This document shows positions 43,001 to 52,303 of a DNA stretch of 64,000 bases, in pieces. Each line of letters begins with the position of its first letter. Within the stretch, counting starts at the first letter, position 1. Made by a program: the position numbers and the translations under genes. The notes beneath the pieces are model-generated. The model ran no database searches. It saw only the letters and a program-made list of their open reading frames with translations, and had not been told where the DNA came from. The stretch comes from Paracidobacterium acidisoli (lineage in GTDB: Bacteria; Acidobacteriota; Terriglobia; Terriglobales; Acidobacteriaceae), in NCBI RefSeq assembly GCF_003428625.2, contig NZ_QVQT02000003.1:488207-552206 (forward strand), given 5' to 3'.

Positions 43001-44811
43001 TCGGGGATGGTACCGCCGTTGAGGATGGCGAGGCTCTTTGCGCCTTCGCGCGGCGTGAGGAGATGGCGCTGCCGGTCCCAGGTGATGCGCGGACGCAGCT
43101 CGGCGAACTCGTCGGAGGGATAGCGGCCGGAGAGCAGATCGAGCACGCCTTCAAAGGCGGAGCGGGTGAGCGAGGCAAAGGGCGCGGCGCCGCGGATGAG
43201 GGCGAAGAGATCGTCGACATGCAGGACGGCTTCGCGCGGCGGCTGGCCCTTTTGCCGCGGATGAGCAAGCGAGGGCGGCTGGGCGACGGTGGCGACGATC
43301 TGCTGCGCGAGCACGTCGAGCGGGTTGCGCAGATAGCGCGTGGATTCGACCAGCCCCTCGTGCATGGCGCGGGTGGCGGCGGCACAGGCGACGAGATCGG
43401 CGCGGTACTTGGGGAAGATGATGCCGTCGCTGGCGGCTCCGACCTGGTGGCCGGCGCGGCCGATGCGCTGCATGCCGGCGGCGACGGAGGGCGGCGCTTC
43501 GATCTGAATGACGAGGTCGATGGCGCCCATATCGATGCCGAGCTCGAGGGAAGAGGTGGCGACGAGAGCGCGGATGTGGCCGGCCTTGAGCTGCTCCTCG
43601 ATCTCGGAGCGCTGCGCGGCGGCGAGCGAGCCGTGATGGGCGCGGGCCAGCGGCTGCTGCGCGAGGTCGTTGATGGCCTCGGCGATGCGCTCGGCGCTGC
43701 GGCGGTTGTTGACGAAGAGGAGGGTGGAGCGGCGCTCGAGGATGATCTCGAGCAGGCGCGGATGGATGGCGCTCCAGATGGAGGTGCGCTTCGGCTGCGC
43801 GGCTCCGTCTTTTGAGGGCTCTTCGGGCTGGGTGAGGCGGGCCATGTCCTCGACGGGAACTTCGACGCGGAGCTCAAGGCGTTTGGGCTCGCTGGCGTTG
43901 ACGATGGTGACAGGGCGGAAGCGGTGCGGCGGCTCGTCGTCATTCACCACAGAGGACATATTCACCACAGAGGACGCAGAGAGCACGGAAGGTGCTGAGG
44001 CATGCACCACAGAGAGCACAGAGGAAGCGGAGGGCTCGGAGGGATCGTGCTCCGGGGCGGGCTTTTTCGGTGGCTCTGCGCCGGCGAGGAAGTGCGCGAC
44101 CTCTTCGAGCGGACGCTGTGTGGCGGAGAGGCCGATGCGCTGCAGCGGTTTGTGCGCGATGGCTTCGAGGCGCTCGAGGCTGAGGGCGAGATGGGCTCCG
44201 CGTTTGGTGGGGACGAGTGCGTGGATTTCGTCGACGATGACGGTCTCAATGGTGCGCAGGCCGGCGGCGGCTTCGGAGGTGAGCAGCAGGTAGAGCGACT
44301 CCGGCGTGGTGATGAGGATCTCGGCGGGAGTGCGGCGGAAGCGGGCGCGTTCGCGTTGCGGGGTGTCGCCGGTGCGGATGCCGATCTCCGGTATATGGAC
44401 GGCGATGCCGCTGCTTCGGGCTGTCTCCGCGATTCCGGCGAGCGGGGCGCGCAGGTTGCGCTCCACATCGACGGCGAGGGCCTTGAGCGGGCTGAGGTAG
44501 AGGACGCGGCAGCCGGGGACGGCGGGCGCGGCGTCGCGTGGGAGCATGAGCCGGTCGAGGCACCAGAGAAAGGCGGTAAGGGTCTTTCCGGTGCCGGTGG
44601 GGGCGAGGATCAGCGTGCTTTCACCGCGTGCGATGGCCGGCCAGCCGAGGCGCTGCGGCGCGGTGGGGCGACCGAAGGCGGAGCGGAACCACGTCCGCGT
44701 GACGGGATGGAAGAGCGCGAGCGCGGCGTTGTTTGCGGCCTCTGCGATGCGCTCGGCGCTGCGGGCGGAGCGCTGCTTCGGCGGCGGTTTTTCTGCGGTC
44801 TTTTGGCTCAT
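40024..44811 (-). CDS. lhr: Lhr-type large DEAD/DEAH-box helicase
   Basis: A 1595-residue helicase of the Lhr (large helicase-related) family, linked to DNA repair. The N-terminal motor has Walker A APTGTGKT (70-77), the DEIH box (VDEIHAL), [13 protein letters not shown], and in the second RecA domain [15 protein letters not shown] and [11 protein letters not shown] winged-helix and Lhr-core region follows, then the long C-terminal domain typical of full-length bacterial Lhr. Residues of about 262-291, between the two RecA-like domains, are a low-complexity insert encoded by repeat DNA. Its end overlaps queA by 28 bases. Confidence 0.92.
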   Translation of the reverse strand: MSQKTAEKPPPKQRSARSAERIAEAANNAALALFHPVTRTWFRSAFGRPTAPQRLGWPAIARGESTLILAPTGTGKTLTAFLWCLDRLMLPRDAAPAVPGCRVLYLSPLKALAVDVERNLRAPLAGIAETARSSGIAVHIPEIGIRTGDTPQRERARFRRTPAEILITTPESLYLLLTSEAAAGLRTIETVIVDEIHALVPTKRGAHLALSLERLEAIAHKPLQRIGLSATQRPLEEVAHFLAGAEPPKKPAPEHDPSEPSASSVLSVVHASAPSVLSASSVVNMSSVVNDDEPPHRFRPVTIVNASEPKRLELRVEVPVEDMARLTQPEEPSKDGAAQPKRTSIWSAIHPRLLEIILERRSTLLFVNNRRSAERIAEAINDLAQQPLARAHHGSLAAAQRSEIEEQLKAGHIRALVATSSLELGIDMGAIDLVIQIEAPPSVAAGMQRIGRAGHQVGAASDGIIFPKYRADLVACAAATRAMHEGLVESTRYLRNPLDVLAQQIVATVAQPPSLAHPRQKGQPPREAVLHVDDLFALIRGAAPFASLTRSAFEGVLDLLSGRYPSDEFAELRPRITWDRQRHLLTPREGAKSLAILNGGTIPDRGLYGVFLSGTEKKPVRVGELDEEMVFESKQGETFLLGASTWRIDEITHDRVLVSPAPGEPGKMPFWHGDRAGRPLEFGQRIGALIRELRELPPNAAISRLVREHDLEAQAAENLLRFLADQQNVTVTVPDDRNIVIERSRDELGDWRVCVLTPFGSRVHAPWAMAAAARLRTSGLAGVETMWTDDGFVLRFPDTDTVPDAAPLLVDSAEATGLVLQQLGATALFAAKFREASARALLLPRRRAQGRTPLWAQRKRASDLLSVAAQYPSFPMLLETYRECLRDVFDMPAFLETLRAIEAQRIRVHVVDTQKPSPFAASLLFGYVANYIYEGDAPLAERRAQALSIDQEQLRDLLGEADLRELLDAAAIAEVEEQLQSLGETQRARTADAVHDLLLRLGDLSRSELSRRVASPEVLDAVPRLLRARRVLEVAIAQEPRLIAVEDVARYRDALGTPLTSGIAAALLAPVEKPVLELIRRYARTHGPFTLQEAAHRFALDPAAVEAALRTLLLDGRIVEGGFRPGGVHREWCDAESLRLIRRKSLSRLRKEIEPAEPATLARLETHWQGVLQKRRGLDALLDTIENLQGAPLPASLVESQILPARLAKYAPADLDTLIAAGEVVWIGFDPLGEHDGRIALYLADKAPALLPPRPKPAQLDPREEAILAQLARSGAMFFAQLHDALGGGYPGETLDALWSLVWRGLITNDTFHALRAYVARPDTARSAKRRHNLPAFHSRRTTPPAAQGRWTLIPQTDRTTAAAQTEWSHAIALQLLHRYGIVTRESVAQENLPGGFSAVYDVLKALEESGRIRRGYFVAGLGAAQFALPAAVDLLRSLRSAPPPDKPEMVSLAATDPAGVYGSVLRWPQPSGDPESSDAPATTLTRSAGASVILRNGELIAYMRRNNPALTVFLPADEPDRSAAARDLAAFLAQQTLDQRRHEESRQRGGILIATINGQPAQRHFLARFLTEAGFRAAPSGFSLPHQETNIQSP
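43941..44025. repeat. CACCACAGAGGA direct repeats inside the lhr gene
   Basis: TTCACCACAGAGGAC occurs at about 43943 and again at about 43961, with a further CACCACAGAGAGCACAGAGG at about 44006-44025. Read in the gene they encode SVVN and SSVL/SSVV units in a region that is otherwise helicase sequence. This looks like a dispersed repeat accepted in frame. Confidence 0.7.
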
Positions 44812-44889
44812 CGCACTCAGTGCATACCCACTGCGAGGATAGACCGGAAAATGCGGCAGTGTGGTTGTATGCGGCGGTGCGGTCTGCGA

Positions 44890-45717
44890 TCAGCCGGCGG
44901 CAGGGAGCGGCCGGTAGTAGCAGGTCTTTTCGGTCAGGACGGGGAGCCAGTGCTGGGGCATGCCGGGCTGCTCGCTCGAGCCGAGGACGAGAAAGCCGTC
45001 GGGGGAGAGCGCGCGGTGCATCTCGAGCAGGACGTGGCGGCGGGTTTCCGCGGAGAAGTAGAGCATGACGTTGCGCAGGAAGATGCCGTCGAAGGTGTCG
45101 AGCAGGACGGGCAGGCGGCAGAGGTTGCGCTGCTCGAAGCGGCAGAGGGGACGCAGGGCCGGGGCGACCTCCCACTCGTCGTCGATGCGCACCATGTATT
45201 TGAGCAGAAAGCGGGCGGGCAGGCCGCGGTTGACCTCGAGGCGCTGATAGCGGGCGGCGCGGGCGCGCTCGACCATCTCGGCGGAGAGGTCGGTGCCGAG
45301 GATCTCGATGCGCCACGAGGCGAGGTCGGGGAAGTGCTCGCGCAGCAGCATGGCCAGCGACCAGGCCTCCTGCCCGGTGGAGCTGGCGGCGGACCAGAAG
45401 CGCAGGCTGCGGATGTGGCGGCGGCGCTCGATGAGGGCGGGCAGCAGGGCGGTGCGCAGCAGCTCGAAGGGGGAGTTGTCGCGGAAGAAGCTGGTCTCGT
45501 TGATGGTCATGGCCTCGGCCACGGAGCGCTGCAGCCGGGCATCGGGCTCCAGTTTGAGGGCGGCGACGAGCTGGTCGAGCGCGGTGAGCCCCTGGGCGCG
45601 CAGCAGGCCGCCGAGGCGGGATTCGAAGAGGTAATCGCGCGAGGGGTCGATCTGGTTGCCGGAGTTGCGGGAGACGACGGTGCGCAGAAAATCGAAGTCG
45701 GTCGCGGTCATTGCCAT
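44890..45717 (-). CDS. cheR: Chemotaxis protein methyltransferase CheR
   Basis: A 275-residue CheR that methylates receptor glutamates with SAM. The N-terminal helical domain (TDFDFLRTVVSRNSGNQI, SRLGGLLRAQGL) is followed by TINETSFFRDNSPFELLR, the SAM motif FWSAASSTGQEAWSLAML, and FDGIFLRNVMLYFSAETRRHVL. The start is either ATG at 45717 or the ATG at 45711 that overlaps the cheB stop (ATGA). It is the last gene of the che operon. No receptor gene is seen in the window. Confidence 0.93.
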   Translation of the reverse strand: MAMTATDFDFLRTVVSRNSGNQIDPSRDYLFESRLGGLLRAQGLTALDQLVAALKLEPDARLQRSVAEAMTINETSFFRDNSPFELLRTALLPALIERRRHIRSLRFWSAASSTGQEAWSLAMLLREHFPDLASWRIEILGTDLSAEMVERARAARYQRLEVNRGLPARFLLKYMVRIDDEWEVAPALRPLCRFEQRNLCRLPVLLDTFDGIFLRNVMLYFSAETRRHVLLEMHRALSPDGFLVLGSSEQPGMPQHWLPVLTEKTCYYRPLPAAG

Positions 45718-46880
45718 GCGGCGCCTGCCTCGTGCCGGGTACGGAAGAGCCGCCGGGCGGAGTAGTGCAGGATCTCTCCTGCCATTTCGCCGAGCGGCAG
45801 AGTCATGTGGGCGAGGCCGGCCTCGGCGACGACGCCGGGCATGCCCCAGACGGCGCTGGTGGCGCGGTCCTGGACGAAGACGGTGCCTCCTGCCTCGCGC
45901 ACGGTGCGGCAGCCGGCGAGGCCGTCGGAGCCCATGCCGGTGAGGATGACGCCGAGCAGGCCGGCTCCCCAGACGGCGGCGGCGGAGCGGAAGAGAACAT
46001 CGACGGAGGGGCGGCAGGAGTGCTCGGGGAGGGTCTGGCGAAGCTGCAGGTGCAGGTCGCGGGTGACCTCCATGTGCCAGTCGCCGCGGGCGATCCAGAT
46101 GGTGCCGGGCTCGGGGCGGGCGCCGGGGATGGCCTCGCGCACGGCAAGGGGGCAGAGCAGGTTGAGCCGCTCGGCCAGCAGCGAGGTGAAGAGCTGCGGC
46201 ATGTGCTGGACGATAAGGACGGGCAGAGAGAAATCGGCGGGCAGGGCGGGCAGAAGACGCTCGAGCGCCGCCGGGCCGCCGGTGGAGACACCGATGAGCA
46301 GCGCGCCGGGTGAGGCGGCGGAGCGCGAGGGAAGGAAAGGTGCGGGCGGTATCGCGTCCGGGTTCGCATCCGTGATCGCGTTCGGGGCCGGCGGAGTTCC
46401 GGCGGCGGGAGATACAGCCGCGGGTGGCGGCGGAGTGCGAACCGGAGCCGGGAAGAGGGCGAGGATTTTGGGGATGAGGTCGCGGGTGAGGGTTTCGACG
46501 CCTTCGGCGACGCCGTGCTGGGCCTCGGGCTTGGTGACGTAGTCGGTCGCGCCGCGGGCGAGGGCTTCGAGGGTGATGGCGGCTCCGCGCCGTGTGAGGG
46601 TGCTGCACATGATGATGCGGACGGCGTCGTGGCGCTCGCGGATGCGGGTGAGGACGTCGAGGCCGTTCATGCCGGGCATCTCGATGTCGAGGAGCATCAG
46701 GTCGGGGCGGAGGCGGTCGAGCGATTCGAGAGCCTGGGCGCCGTCGCGGGCGATGCCGGCGATCTCCATCTCCGGATGCGGATCGAGGGTCATGCGCAGC
46801 AGGGTGCGCATAACGGTGGAGTCGTCGACGATGAGGACGCGGATGCGGGCTCCCGCAGCGGGAGAAACTGCGGCGCTCAT
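45708..46880 (-). CDS. cheB: Chemotaxis response regulator protein-glutamate methylesterase CheB
   Basis: A 390-residue CheB. The N-terminal receiver has Asp65 (LLDIEMPG) and Lys in VTKPE. A long Pro/Ala linker (about 145-190) is followed by the esterase domain with the catalytic triad Ser199 (GVSTGGP), His226 (VQHMP) and Asp319 (TGMGSDG). It removes methyl groups from receptors when phosphorylated by CheA. It overlaps the upstream cheY by four bases and the downstream cheR, so the genes are translationally coupled. Confidence 0.95.
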   Translation of the reverse strand: MSAAVSPAAGARIRVLIVDDSTVMRTLLRMTLDPHPEMEIAGIARDGAQALESLDRLRPDLMLLDIEMPGMNGLDVLTRIRERHDAVRIIMCSTLTRRGAAITLEALARGATDYVTKPEAQHGVAEGVETLTRDLIPKILALFPAPVRTPPPPAAVSPAAGTPPAPNAITDANPDAIPPAPFLPSRSAASPGALLIGVSTGGPAALERLLPALPADFSLPVLIVQHMPQLFTSLLAERLNLLCPLAVREAIPGARPEPGTIWIARGDWHMEVTRDLHLQLRQTLPEHSCRPSVDVLFRSAAAVWGAGLLGVILTGMGSDGLAGCRTVREAGGTVFVQDRATSAVWGMPGVVAEAGLAHMTLPLGEMAGEILHYSARRLFRTRHEAGAAWQ

Positions 46881-47248
46881 GCCTCGACGACGCCTACCAT
46901 CTGCAGCTTGTCGATCAGTCCGGCCTCGTCGAAGGGCTTCATCAGATATTCGTCGGCGCCGGCGTGGAGGGCGGCTTCAATGTGATCGTTCTCGGCCTCG
47001 GTGGTGACCATGACGATCTTCATGCCGTCGAGCGCCGGGTCCTGGCGCAGAGCCTGCACCATTTCAAGCCCGCTCATGCCGGGCATGTTCCAGTCGATGA
47101 GGGCGACGCGATAGGGGCCGAAGCGGCGGACACAGTCGAGGCCGGCGGCACCGTCTCCGGCGGCTTCGCAGACGATGCCGTGCACTTCAAGCAGGGCGCG
47201 AAGGTAACTGCGGATGAACTGGGAGTCGTCGACGATCAGGGCGCGCAT
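46877..47248 (-). CDS. CheY-like response regulator
   Basis: A 123-residue single-domain receiver. The acidic pair is in RALIVDDSQFIRS, the phospho-acceptor Asp in VALIDWNMPGMSG, the Thr in VMVTTEAE and the Lys in YLMKPFDEAG. It has no output domain, as in CheY. A run of GGAGAGGAGAGGAG precedes the ATG at 47248; the upstream extension to 47296 is that purine-rich run in translation. Gene order cheA-cheW-cheY-cheB-cheR makes it the likely CheA target. Confidence 0.92.
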   Translation of the reverse strand: MRALIVDDSQFIRSYLRALLEVHGIVCEAAGDGAAGLDCVRRFGPYRVALIDWNMPGMSGLEMVQALRQDPALDGMKIVMVTTEAENDHIEAALHAGADEYLMKPFDEAGLIDKLQMVGVVEA

Positions 47249-47364
47249 CTTTCTCCTCTCCTCTCCTCCTCTCCGTTTCTCTGTGGTCGGCTGCAAAGGA
47301 CTGCTCTGTTGGCCGTTGCGAAGGACTGCTGTTTGCTCCGGATTCGGCGCGGTGTCTGCGCGGC

Positions 47365-47865
47365 TCAGGCTTCGAGGGTGCGGGAGAGGTGGGTCGGTTC
47401 AAAGCGCGCCGCCTCAAGGGCGATGAGCAGGCCTTCCTTCCGCTTCCACGTGCCGGCGTAGAGGGTCTTGCGGCGGCTGTCGAGGGTGGCCGGGGGTGGC
47501 TCGTACTCGGAGGCCGACACGGTGAGCACCTCGCTGACGGCGTCGACGAGCAGGCCGTAGTGGCCGCCGGTCGATTCAAAGACGAGGACATCTTCCGGCG
47601 CGCCGAGCGGCTCCATACCGAGCAGACGGCGCAGAGAGACGGCGGTCAGCAGCTCGCCGCGGTAGTGAACGAGGCCGCCGACCCACGAAGGGGCGAGCGG
47701 AACGCTCTGCGCGGCGGGACGGCCGAGGATTTCAAGGATCTGCGCGATGGGGATGCCGAAGAGCGTATCGCCCACGCGGACCGAGCAGACCTCAAGGATT
47801 TCGGCGGAGGCGCTGCCGGGCCGTCCGAGGCTTTCGAGCGTTCTCTCTTCCTGCGCTGCGATCAT
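47365..47865 (-). CDS. cheW: Chemotaxis coupling protein CheW
   Basis: A 166-residue CheW. The SH3-like folds show VCSVRVGDTLFGIPIAQILEIL, PSWVGGLVHYRGELLTAVSLRRLLG, VLVFESTGGHYGLLVDAVSEVLTV and a weaker end. It bridges receptors and CheA. The ATG at 47865 overlaps the end of cheA and is preceded by GGAGGTG; the upstream extension of the frame lies inside cheA. It has an N-terminal extension of about 25 residues before the fold. Confidence 0.92.
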   Translation of the reverse strand: MIAAQEERTLESLGRPGSASAEILEVCSVRVGDTLFGIPIAQILEILGRPAAQSVPLAPSWVGGLVHYRGELLTAVSLRRLLGMEPLGAPEDVLVFESTGGHYGLLVDAVSEVLTVSASEYEPPPATLDSRRKTLYAGTWKRKEGLLIALEAARFEPTHLSRTLEA

Positions 47866-47866
47866 T

Positions 47867-50395
47867 TCAGGCCACCTCCGTAGAGAAGTTCGGGGAGAAT
47901 TCCACTGCCGGCGCTTCGGTCTCCCCGGCGGCTGCGGGGCTCTCTTCCGGAGCCGCATGCGGAGGCAGCGCGGGAATGCGGGCGAGATTGACGACGCTGG
48001 TGACGCGATCCTTCAGCAGGGTGACGCCGGTGGCGACGGCGCCGGTTCCGGCCTCCTCGAGCTGACGGCCTCCGGCCACGTCGAGCACCTGGGAGACGGC
48101 CATGCCGACGTGGCGCCGGCCGTCGAGGCAGACGACGATGGTCATCTGCTCGTCGATGGTCTGCTCGCCGGCTTTTCCTGGCGGCACGGGCTGCGCGCTG
48201 TCCTCGACCGGCAGCAGAGTGCCCTCGAAGCGCAGCACCGGCGTCCGGCCGATGTGCTCGATGCGCGAGCGGGGGATGCGCTCGATGCGCAGCACGGTGG
48301 TCAGAGGCAGCGCCGCCAGCTCGCTGCCGGTCTCGACCAGCAGATACTCGCTGTCCCCGGTGCCGGCGGTCTGAACTTCGGTGGCGGTCTCTTCCTCCTC
48401 TTCGGCGGAGAGGCCGACGCCGGCGCGGGTGGCGAGCGCTCCGGGGTCAAGGATCAGGGCCGTCTCTCCGTTGCCGAGAATGGTGGCTCCGGAGAAGAGG
48501 CCGATGCTTTTGAGAATGGGGGAGAGCGGCTTGACGACGATCTCTTCGGGGTCGGCAAGGCCGTCGACGACCAGGCCGTAACGGCGTCCGTCGGCATTGA
48601 GCACGGCGATGTAGCAGCCGGAGGGGGCTCCGGTGACGGGATTCGTGGCCTGGTCGGAGGCCGCGGCCTCCGGCATGCGGTCGAGCGCCAGCATCTCCTT
48701 CAGGAAGATCAGCGGCAGCAGCCTTTCGCGCAGACGGAAGAGCGCGGCGCTGCCCAGCCACTCGATCTGCGCGGCGGCCTGATCGGAGGCCAGATGCACG
48801 AGCTCGGTGAGCGTTCCCTGGGGGAGGGCGAAGTTGCGGTCGCGGCTGCGGACGATGAGCGCGGGAATGATGGCGAGGGTGAGCGGGATGCGCAGGCGCA
48901 TGACCGTGCCCCGGCCGACCTTGCTGTCGATCTCGACCTTGCCGCCGATCTTTTCGACGTTGTTGCGCACCACATCCATGCCGACGCCGCGGCCGGAGAC
49001 GCTGGTGACCGCCTCGGCGGTGGAAAAACCGGCGAGGAAGATCAGCTGCAGCACCTCGCGCTCGCTCATCTGCGCAGCCTGCTGCGGGGTGATCAGCCTG
49101 CGGTCGAGGGCCTTGGCGCGAATCTTCTCGACGCGCAGTCCGCCGCCGTCGTCGATGACCTCGACGATGACGTGGCTGCCATCCTGAAGGGCGCGCAGAC
49201 GTACCAGCCCTTCGGCCTCCTTGCCGGCGGCGAGGCGCGCTTCAGCGGCCTCGATGCCGTGATCGCAGGCGTTGCGCACGACGTGGGTGAGCGGATCTTT
49301 GATGGCTTCGAGCAGGCTCTTGTCCAGCTCCGTCTCCTGCCCTTCCATCTCGAGGCGGATGCGCTTGCCGAGAGTCTGGGCGAGATCGCGCACGAGGCGC
49401 GGAAACTTCGAGAAAACATGGCTGACCGGCTGCATGCGGGCCTTCATCACCGCCTCGCGCAGGTCGGCAGTGACCATGTCGAGCCGCCGCGAGAGCAGCG
49501 CGAAGCCGGCGTCGGCTGCGGTGGCCTGCAGAATCTGGTTGCGGGTCAGCACCAGCTCGCCCACCAGGTTCATCATGCGGTTGAGCAGATCGACATCGAC
49601 GCGCAGCGTGGAGTCGGCGGCGGCGGAGGGCTGGCGCTGCGCGGCGATCTCCGATGCCGGCGAAGAGGGCGGGGCCGAAGGTGCAGCCGCAGGCCGGGCC
49701 GGCTTTGGGGCCTCGGCGGCGGGTGCGGGCTGACTGAGACCGGAGCTGAGATCGGGACGGGGACCGGGACTGGGATCAGGAGCGGAGCGGGGAGGGTCCG
49801 AACGGTCCGGATCGCCGGGTGCGCCGCTTTCCGAGGCCGGGCGCGGCCTTCCGGCCGGTCCGGTTCCGCGGCTGCGGCGGACGCGCCGCTTCACGGTTCC
49901 GGAGGCCGCTGCTGATGGGGCTGTTGCGGCCACAGCGGCAGATTCTTCGGCGACGGCAACACCTGCGAGGACGGGAGCGGCCTCTGCCACGGCTTCGGGC
50001 ACGTTTTCGACTGCGGGGCCTGGCTGCTGCAGGGCCTGCAGATGCGCGATCATCGCGGCATCGTCGCCCTGGCCCTCGGCGCCTGACTCCTCGATGGACT
50101 GCAGGATGGAGCGCAGGCCGTCGAGCAGGGAGAGCAGACCGCTGATGATCTCCGCGTTAGCCAGCATTCTGCCTTCGCGCAGCAGGCCGAGGAGGTTTTC
50201 GCCGGCGTGGGAGAGCGACTCGAGGCGGCCGAAGCCGAGAAAGCCGGTCGTCCCCTTGATGGTATGCACGGAACGGAAGATCTCGGCGATCAGCTCGGCG
50301 TCCTCGGGGCGTGTTTCAAGCTCCGTCAGGCACCGCTCCATGCGGTCGAGGCCTTCCTGGCTCTCGATCAGAAATTCTCGTGTGAGGTCATCCAC
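47867..50395 (-). CDS. cheA: Chemotaxis histidine kinase CheA with an extra CheW-like domain
   Basis: An 842-residue CheA starting at GTG. The HPt domain has SVHTIKGTTGFLGF with phosphorylated His44. A long Ala/Pro linker (about 120-265) replaces a clear CheY-binding P2 domain. The dimerisation domain (LRVDVDLLNRMMNLVGELVLTRNQ), the ATPase domain (HVVRNACDHGIEA, VIDDGGGL, GRGVGMDVV, GRGTVMRLRIPL) and a P5 CheW-like domain follow. A further CheW-like segment occupies about 690-830 (EYLLVETGSELAALPLTTVLRIERI; HVGMAVSQVLDV). The frame begins upstream at 50455, but that part is repeat-derived. Confidence 0.92.
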   Translation of the reverse strand: MDDLTREFLIESQEGLDRMERCLTELETRPEDAELIAEIFRSVHTIKGTTGFLGFGRLESLSHAGENLLGLLREGRMLANAEIISGLLSLLDGLRSILQSIEESGAEGQGDDAAMIAHLQALQQPGPAVENVPEAVAEAAPVLAGVAVAEESAAVAATAPSAAASGTVKRRVRRSRGTGPAGRPRPASESGAPGDPDRSDPPRSAPDPSPGPRPDLSSGLSQPAPAAEAPKPARPAAAPSAPPSSPASEIAAQRQPSAAADSTLRVDVDLLNRMMNLVGELVLTRNQILQATAADAGFALLSRRLDMVTADLREAVMKARMQPVSHVFSKFPRLVRDLAQTLGKRIRLEMEGQETELDKSLLEAIKDPLTHVVRNACDHGIEAAEARLAAGKEAEGLVRLRALQDGSHVIVEVIDDGGGLRVEKIRAKALDRRLITPQQAAQMSEREVLQLIFLAGFSTAEAVTSVSGRGVGMDVVRNNVEKIGGKVEIDSKVGRGTVMRLRIPLTLAIIPALIVRSRDRNFALPQGTLTELVHLASDQAAAQIEWLGSAALFRLRERLLPLIFLKEMLALDRMPEAAASDQATNPVTGAPSGCYIAVLNADGRRYGLVVDGLADPEEIVVKPLSPILKSIGLFSGATILGNGETALILDPGALATRAGVGLSAEEEEETATEVQTAGTGDSEYLLVETGSELAALPLTTVLRIERIPRSRIEHIGRTPVLRFEGTLLPVEDSAQPVPPGKAGEQTIDEQMTIVVCLDGRRHVGMAVSQVLDVAGGRQLEEAGTGAVATGVTLLKDRVTSVVNLARIPALPPHAAPEESPAAAGETEAPAVEFSPNFSTEVA

Positions 50396-50562
50396 GGGTG
50401 TTTTATCGGAAGGGAAGACAGGGAACTTGAGAACAGGGCGCAGAGGACAGGGCACAGGGCGCAGGGATCAGGGATCAACCATCAGGCATCAGGTGCGGGC
50501 GGGAATCGTTTCTCGCTTTTGCGGGCCGGGTCTGGTGAAATCAGCTTCGGGGACCGGAATGT
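50396..50562. repeat. Micro-repeats in the cheA/cdd divergent region
   Basis: Short direct repeats of ACAGGGCGCAG / ACAGGGCACAG, then AGGGATCAGGGATCA and CATCAGGCATCAGG, fill about 50435-50500. The AGGGATCAG unit also occurs in the inverted repeat at 33110. Promoters for both genes must lie here, but none stands out. Confidence 0.6.
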
Positions 50563-50976
50563 ATGACGGCGATCGATGCGGGAACACTTCATCGTCTGCG
50601 CGAGGCGGCGGCTGCGGCGGCTCATCACGCCTATGCGCCTTACTCGAAGTTTCGCGTGGGCGCGGCGCTGCTTTTCAGCGATGGAACCATGTATGCGGGC
50701 TGCAATGTCGAGAATATGTCCTTCGGACTGTCGAACTGCGCGGAGCGGAGCGCTCTCTTTCGTTCGGTGAGCGAGCGGGGGGCGGGGGCGAGGATTGTGG
50801 CGATTGCGGTGACCAATCTGAATGACGCGCCGAGTCCGCCGTGCGGGGCGTGCCTGCAGGTGATGAGCGAGTTCACGGCTGCGGATGCGGTGGTGAGCTT
50901 TACCGGAGAGCAGGGGTGGGAGACGCATCCCTTTTCCGAGGTCTTTCCCTTCGGCTTCCGCCTGGAAGGAAAGTGA
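50563..50976 (+). CDS. cdd: Cytidine deaminase
   Basis: A 137-residue tetrameric-type cytidine deaminase. The zinc site is CAE (Cys59, with catalytic Glu61) and PCGAC (Cys94, Cys97), and the substrate loop is APYSKFRVGAALLF..GCNVEN. It converts cytidine and deoxycytidine to uridine. It leads a nucleoside-salvage operon with a nucleoside transporter and a purine nucleoside phosphorylase. Confidence 0.95.
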   Translation: MTAIDAGTLHRLREAAAAAAHHAYAPYSKFRVGAALLFSDGTMYAGCNVENMSFGLSNCAERSALFRSVSERGAGARIVAIAVTNLNDAPSPPCGACLQVMSEFTAADAVVSFTGEQGWETHPFSEVFPFGFRLEGK

Positions 50977-51041
50977 CGGCGGGGGAGAAATCTGTTCCGG
51001 AAAGACGGGGGCTGCCCATAGGATGAGGGGAACGCAGGGAG

Positions 51042-52286
51042 ATGGATTTGGCGCGATTTACCGGAGTGCTGGGAGTGATGACCATGCTGCTGCTGGCATG
51101 GCTGTTTTCGTCGAACCGGAGGGCGATTCGCTGGCGCACGGTGGTCTGGGGCCTGAGCATGCAGGTGCTCTTCGCCTTTCTGGTGCTGGAGTGGACGGTG
51201 GGCCAGCATGTGCTGAAGACGGCCGGAGATGCCGTCAACAAACTGCTCTCGTACGCCTTTGATGGATCGACCTTCGTCTTCGGGGAGCTGGGCAAACAGC
51301 ACTCCTCGGTGGGGAGCATCTTCGCTTTTCAGGTGCTGCCGACGATCATCTTTATCTCGGCGTTTTTTGCGGTGCTGTATCACCTGGGGATTATGCAGAT
51401 CATCATCCGCATCTTTGCGCGGGTGATGCAGTGGACGATGAAGGTCTCAGGCGCCGAGAGCCTGAATGTGGCGGCGAGTATTTTCATGGGTCAGACGGAG
51501 GCTCCGCTGACGATCCGGCCGTTTCTGCCGGACGCGACGCGCTCGGAGCTGATGACGATCATGACGAGCGGCATGGCGCATGTCTCGGGCGGGATTATGG
51601 CGGCGTACATTCTGTACGGCATCAGCGCGGAGCATCTGCTGGCAGCGGTGATCATGACGGCTCCGGGCACGATTCTGCTGGCGAAGATGCTGGTTCCTGA
51701 GACGGAGCAGGCGGCGACGGCGGGCGTGGTGCGGATGCCGGAGGAGGCCGAGCACAGGAGCGAGAACCTGCTGGGCGCGGTGGCGCGGGGGACGATCGAC
51801 GGCGGGCAGCTGGCCTTCAACGTGGCCATTATGCTGATCTCGTTTCTGGCGCTGATTGCGCTGTGCAACGGCGTTCTGGGGGGGCTGCACAACTGGCTGG
51901 GCGGGCACCATATTCCCTTTCCGGCGAGCCTGAATGCGATTCTGGGATTTTTCTTCGCGCCGGTGGCGTGGCTGATCGGGATTCCGTGGCGGGATGCGCG
52001 GATGGTGGGCAATCTGCTGGGCACGCGGATGGTGCTGAATGAGCTGGTGGCGTATACGTATCTGGGCGCGCAGAAGGCGATGATCAGCACGCGCTCGTTC
52101 ACGATTGCCACCTTTGCGCTGTGCGGCTTTGCGAACTTCAGCTCGATCGGGATTCAGATCGGCGGGATCGGCGCGCTGGCTCCGAATCGGCGCGGGGAGC
52201 TGGCGAAGCTGGGACTGCGGGCGATGCTGGCGGGGACGATGGCGAATCTGATGTCGGCGTCGATCGTGAGTATTCTGATTCGATAA
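51042..52286 (+). CDS. nupC: Concentrative nucleoside transporter (NupC/CNT family)
   Basis: A 414-residue membrane transporter that imports nucleosides with H+ or Na+. CNT signatures are present: NKLLSYAFDGSTFVFG, the ESLNVAASIFMGQTEAPLTIRPFL core, SGMAHVSGGIMAAYILYG, and the C-terminal NELVAYTYLGAQKAM and CGFANFSSIGIQIGG. All expected helices can be seen. It is 65 bases from cdd and 17 from the phosphorylase gene. Confidence 0.94.
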   Translation: MDLARFTGVLGVMTMLLLAWLFSSNRRAIRWRTVVWGLSMQVLFAFLVLEWTVGQHVLKTAGDAVNKLLSYAFDGSTFVFGELGKQHSSVGSIFAFQVLPTIIFISAFFAVLYHLGIMQIIIRIFARVMQWTMKVSGAESLNVAASIFMGQTEAPLTIRPFLPDATRSELMTIMTSGMAHVSGGIMAAYILYGISAEHLLAAVIMTAPGTILLAKMLVPETEQAATAGVVRMPEEAEHRSENLLGAVARGTIDGGQLAFNVAIMLISFLALIALCNGVLGGLHNWLGGHHIPFPASLNAILGFFFAPVAWLIGIPWRDARMVGNLLGTRMVLNELVAYTYLGAQKAMISTRSFTIATFALCGFANFSSIGIQIGGIGALAPNRRGELAKLGLRAMLAGTMANLMSASIVSILIR

Positions 52287-52303
52287 CGAACGGGGATGCT
52301 GAC

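Noticed and set aside
44002-45765. 587-residue plus-strand open frame
   Set aside because: Runs antisense over lhr and cheR; no protein features.
47747-49915. 722-residue plus-strand open frame
   Set aside because: Antisense of cheA, whose HPt, dimerisation and ATPase motifs are all present.
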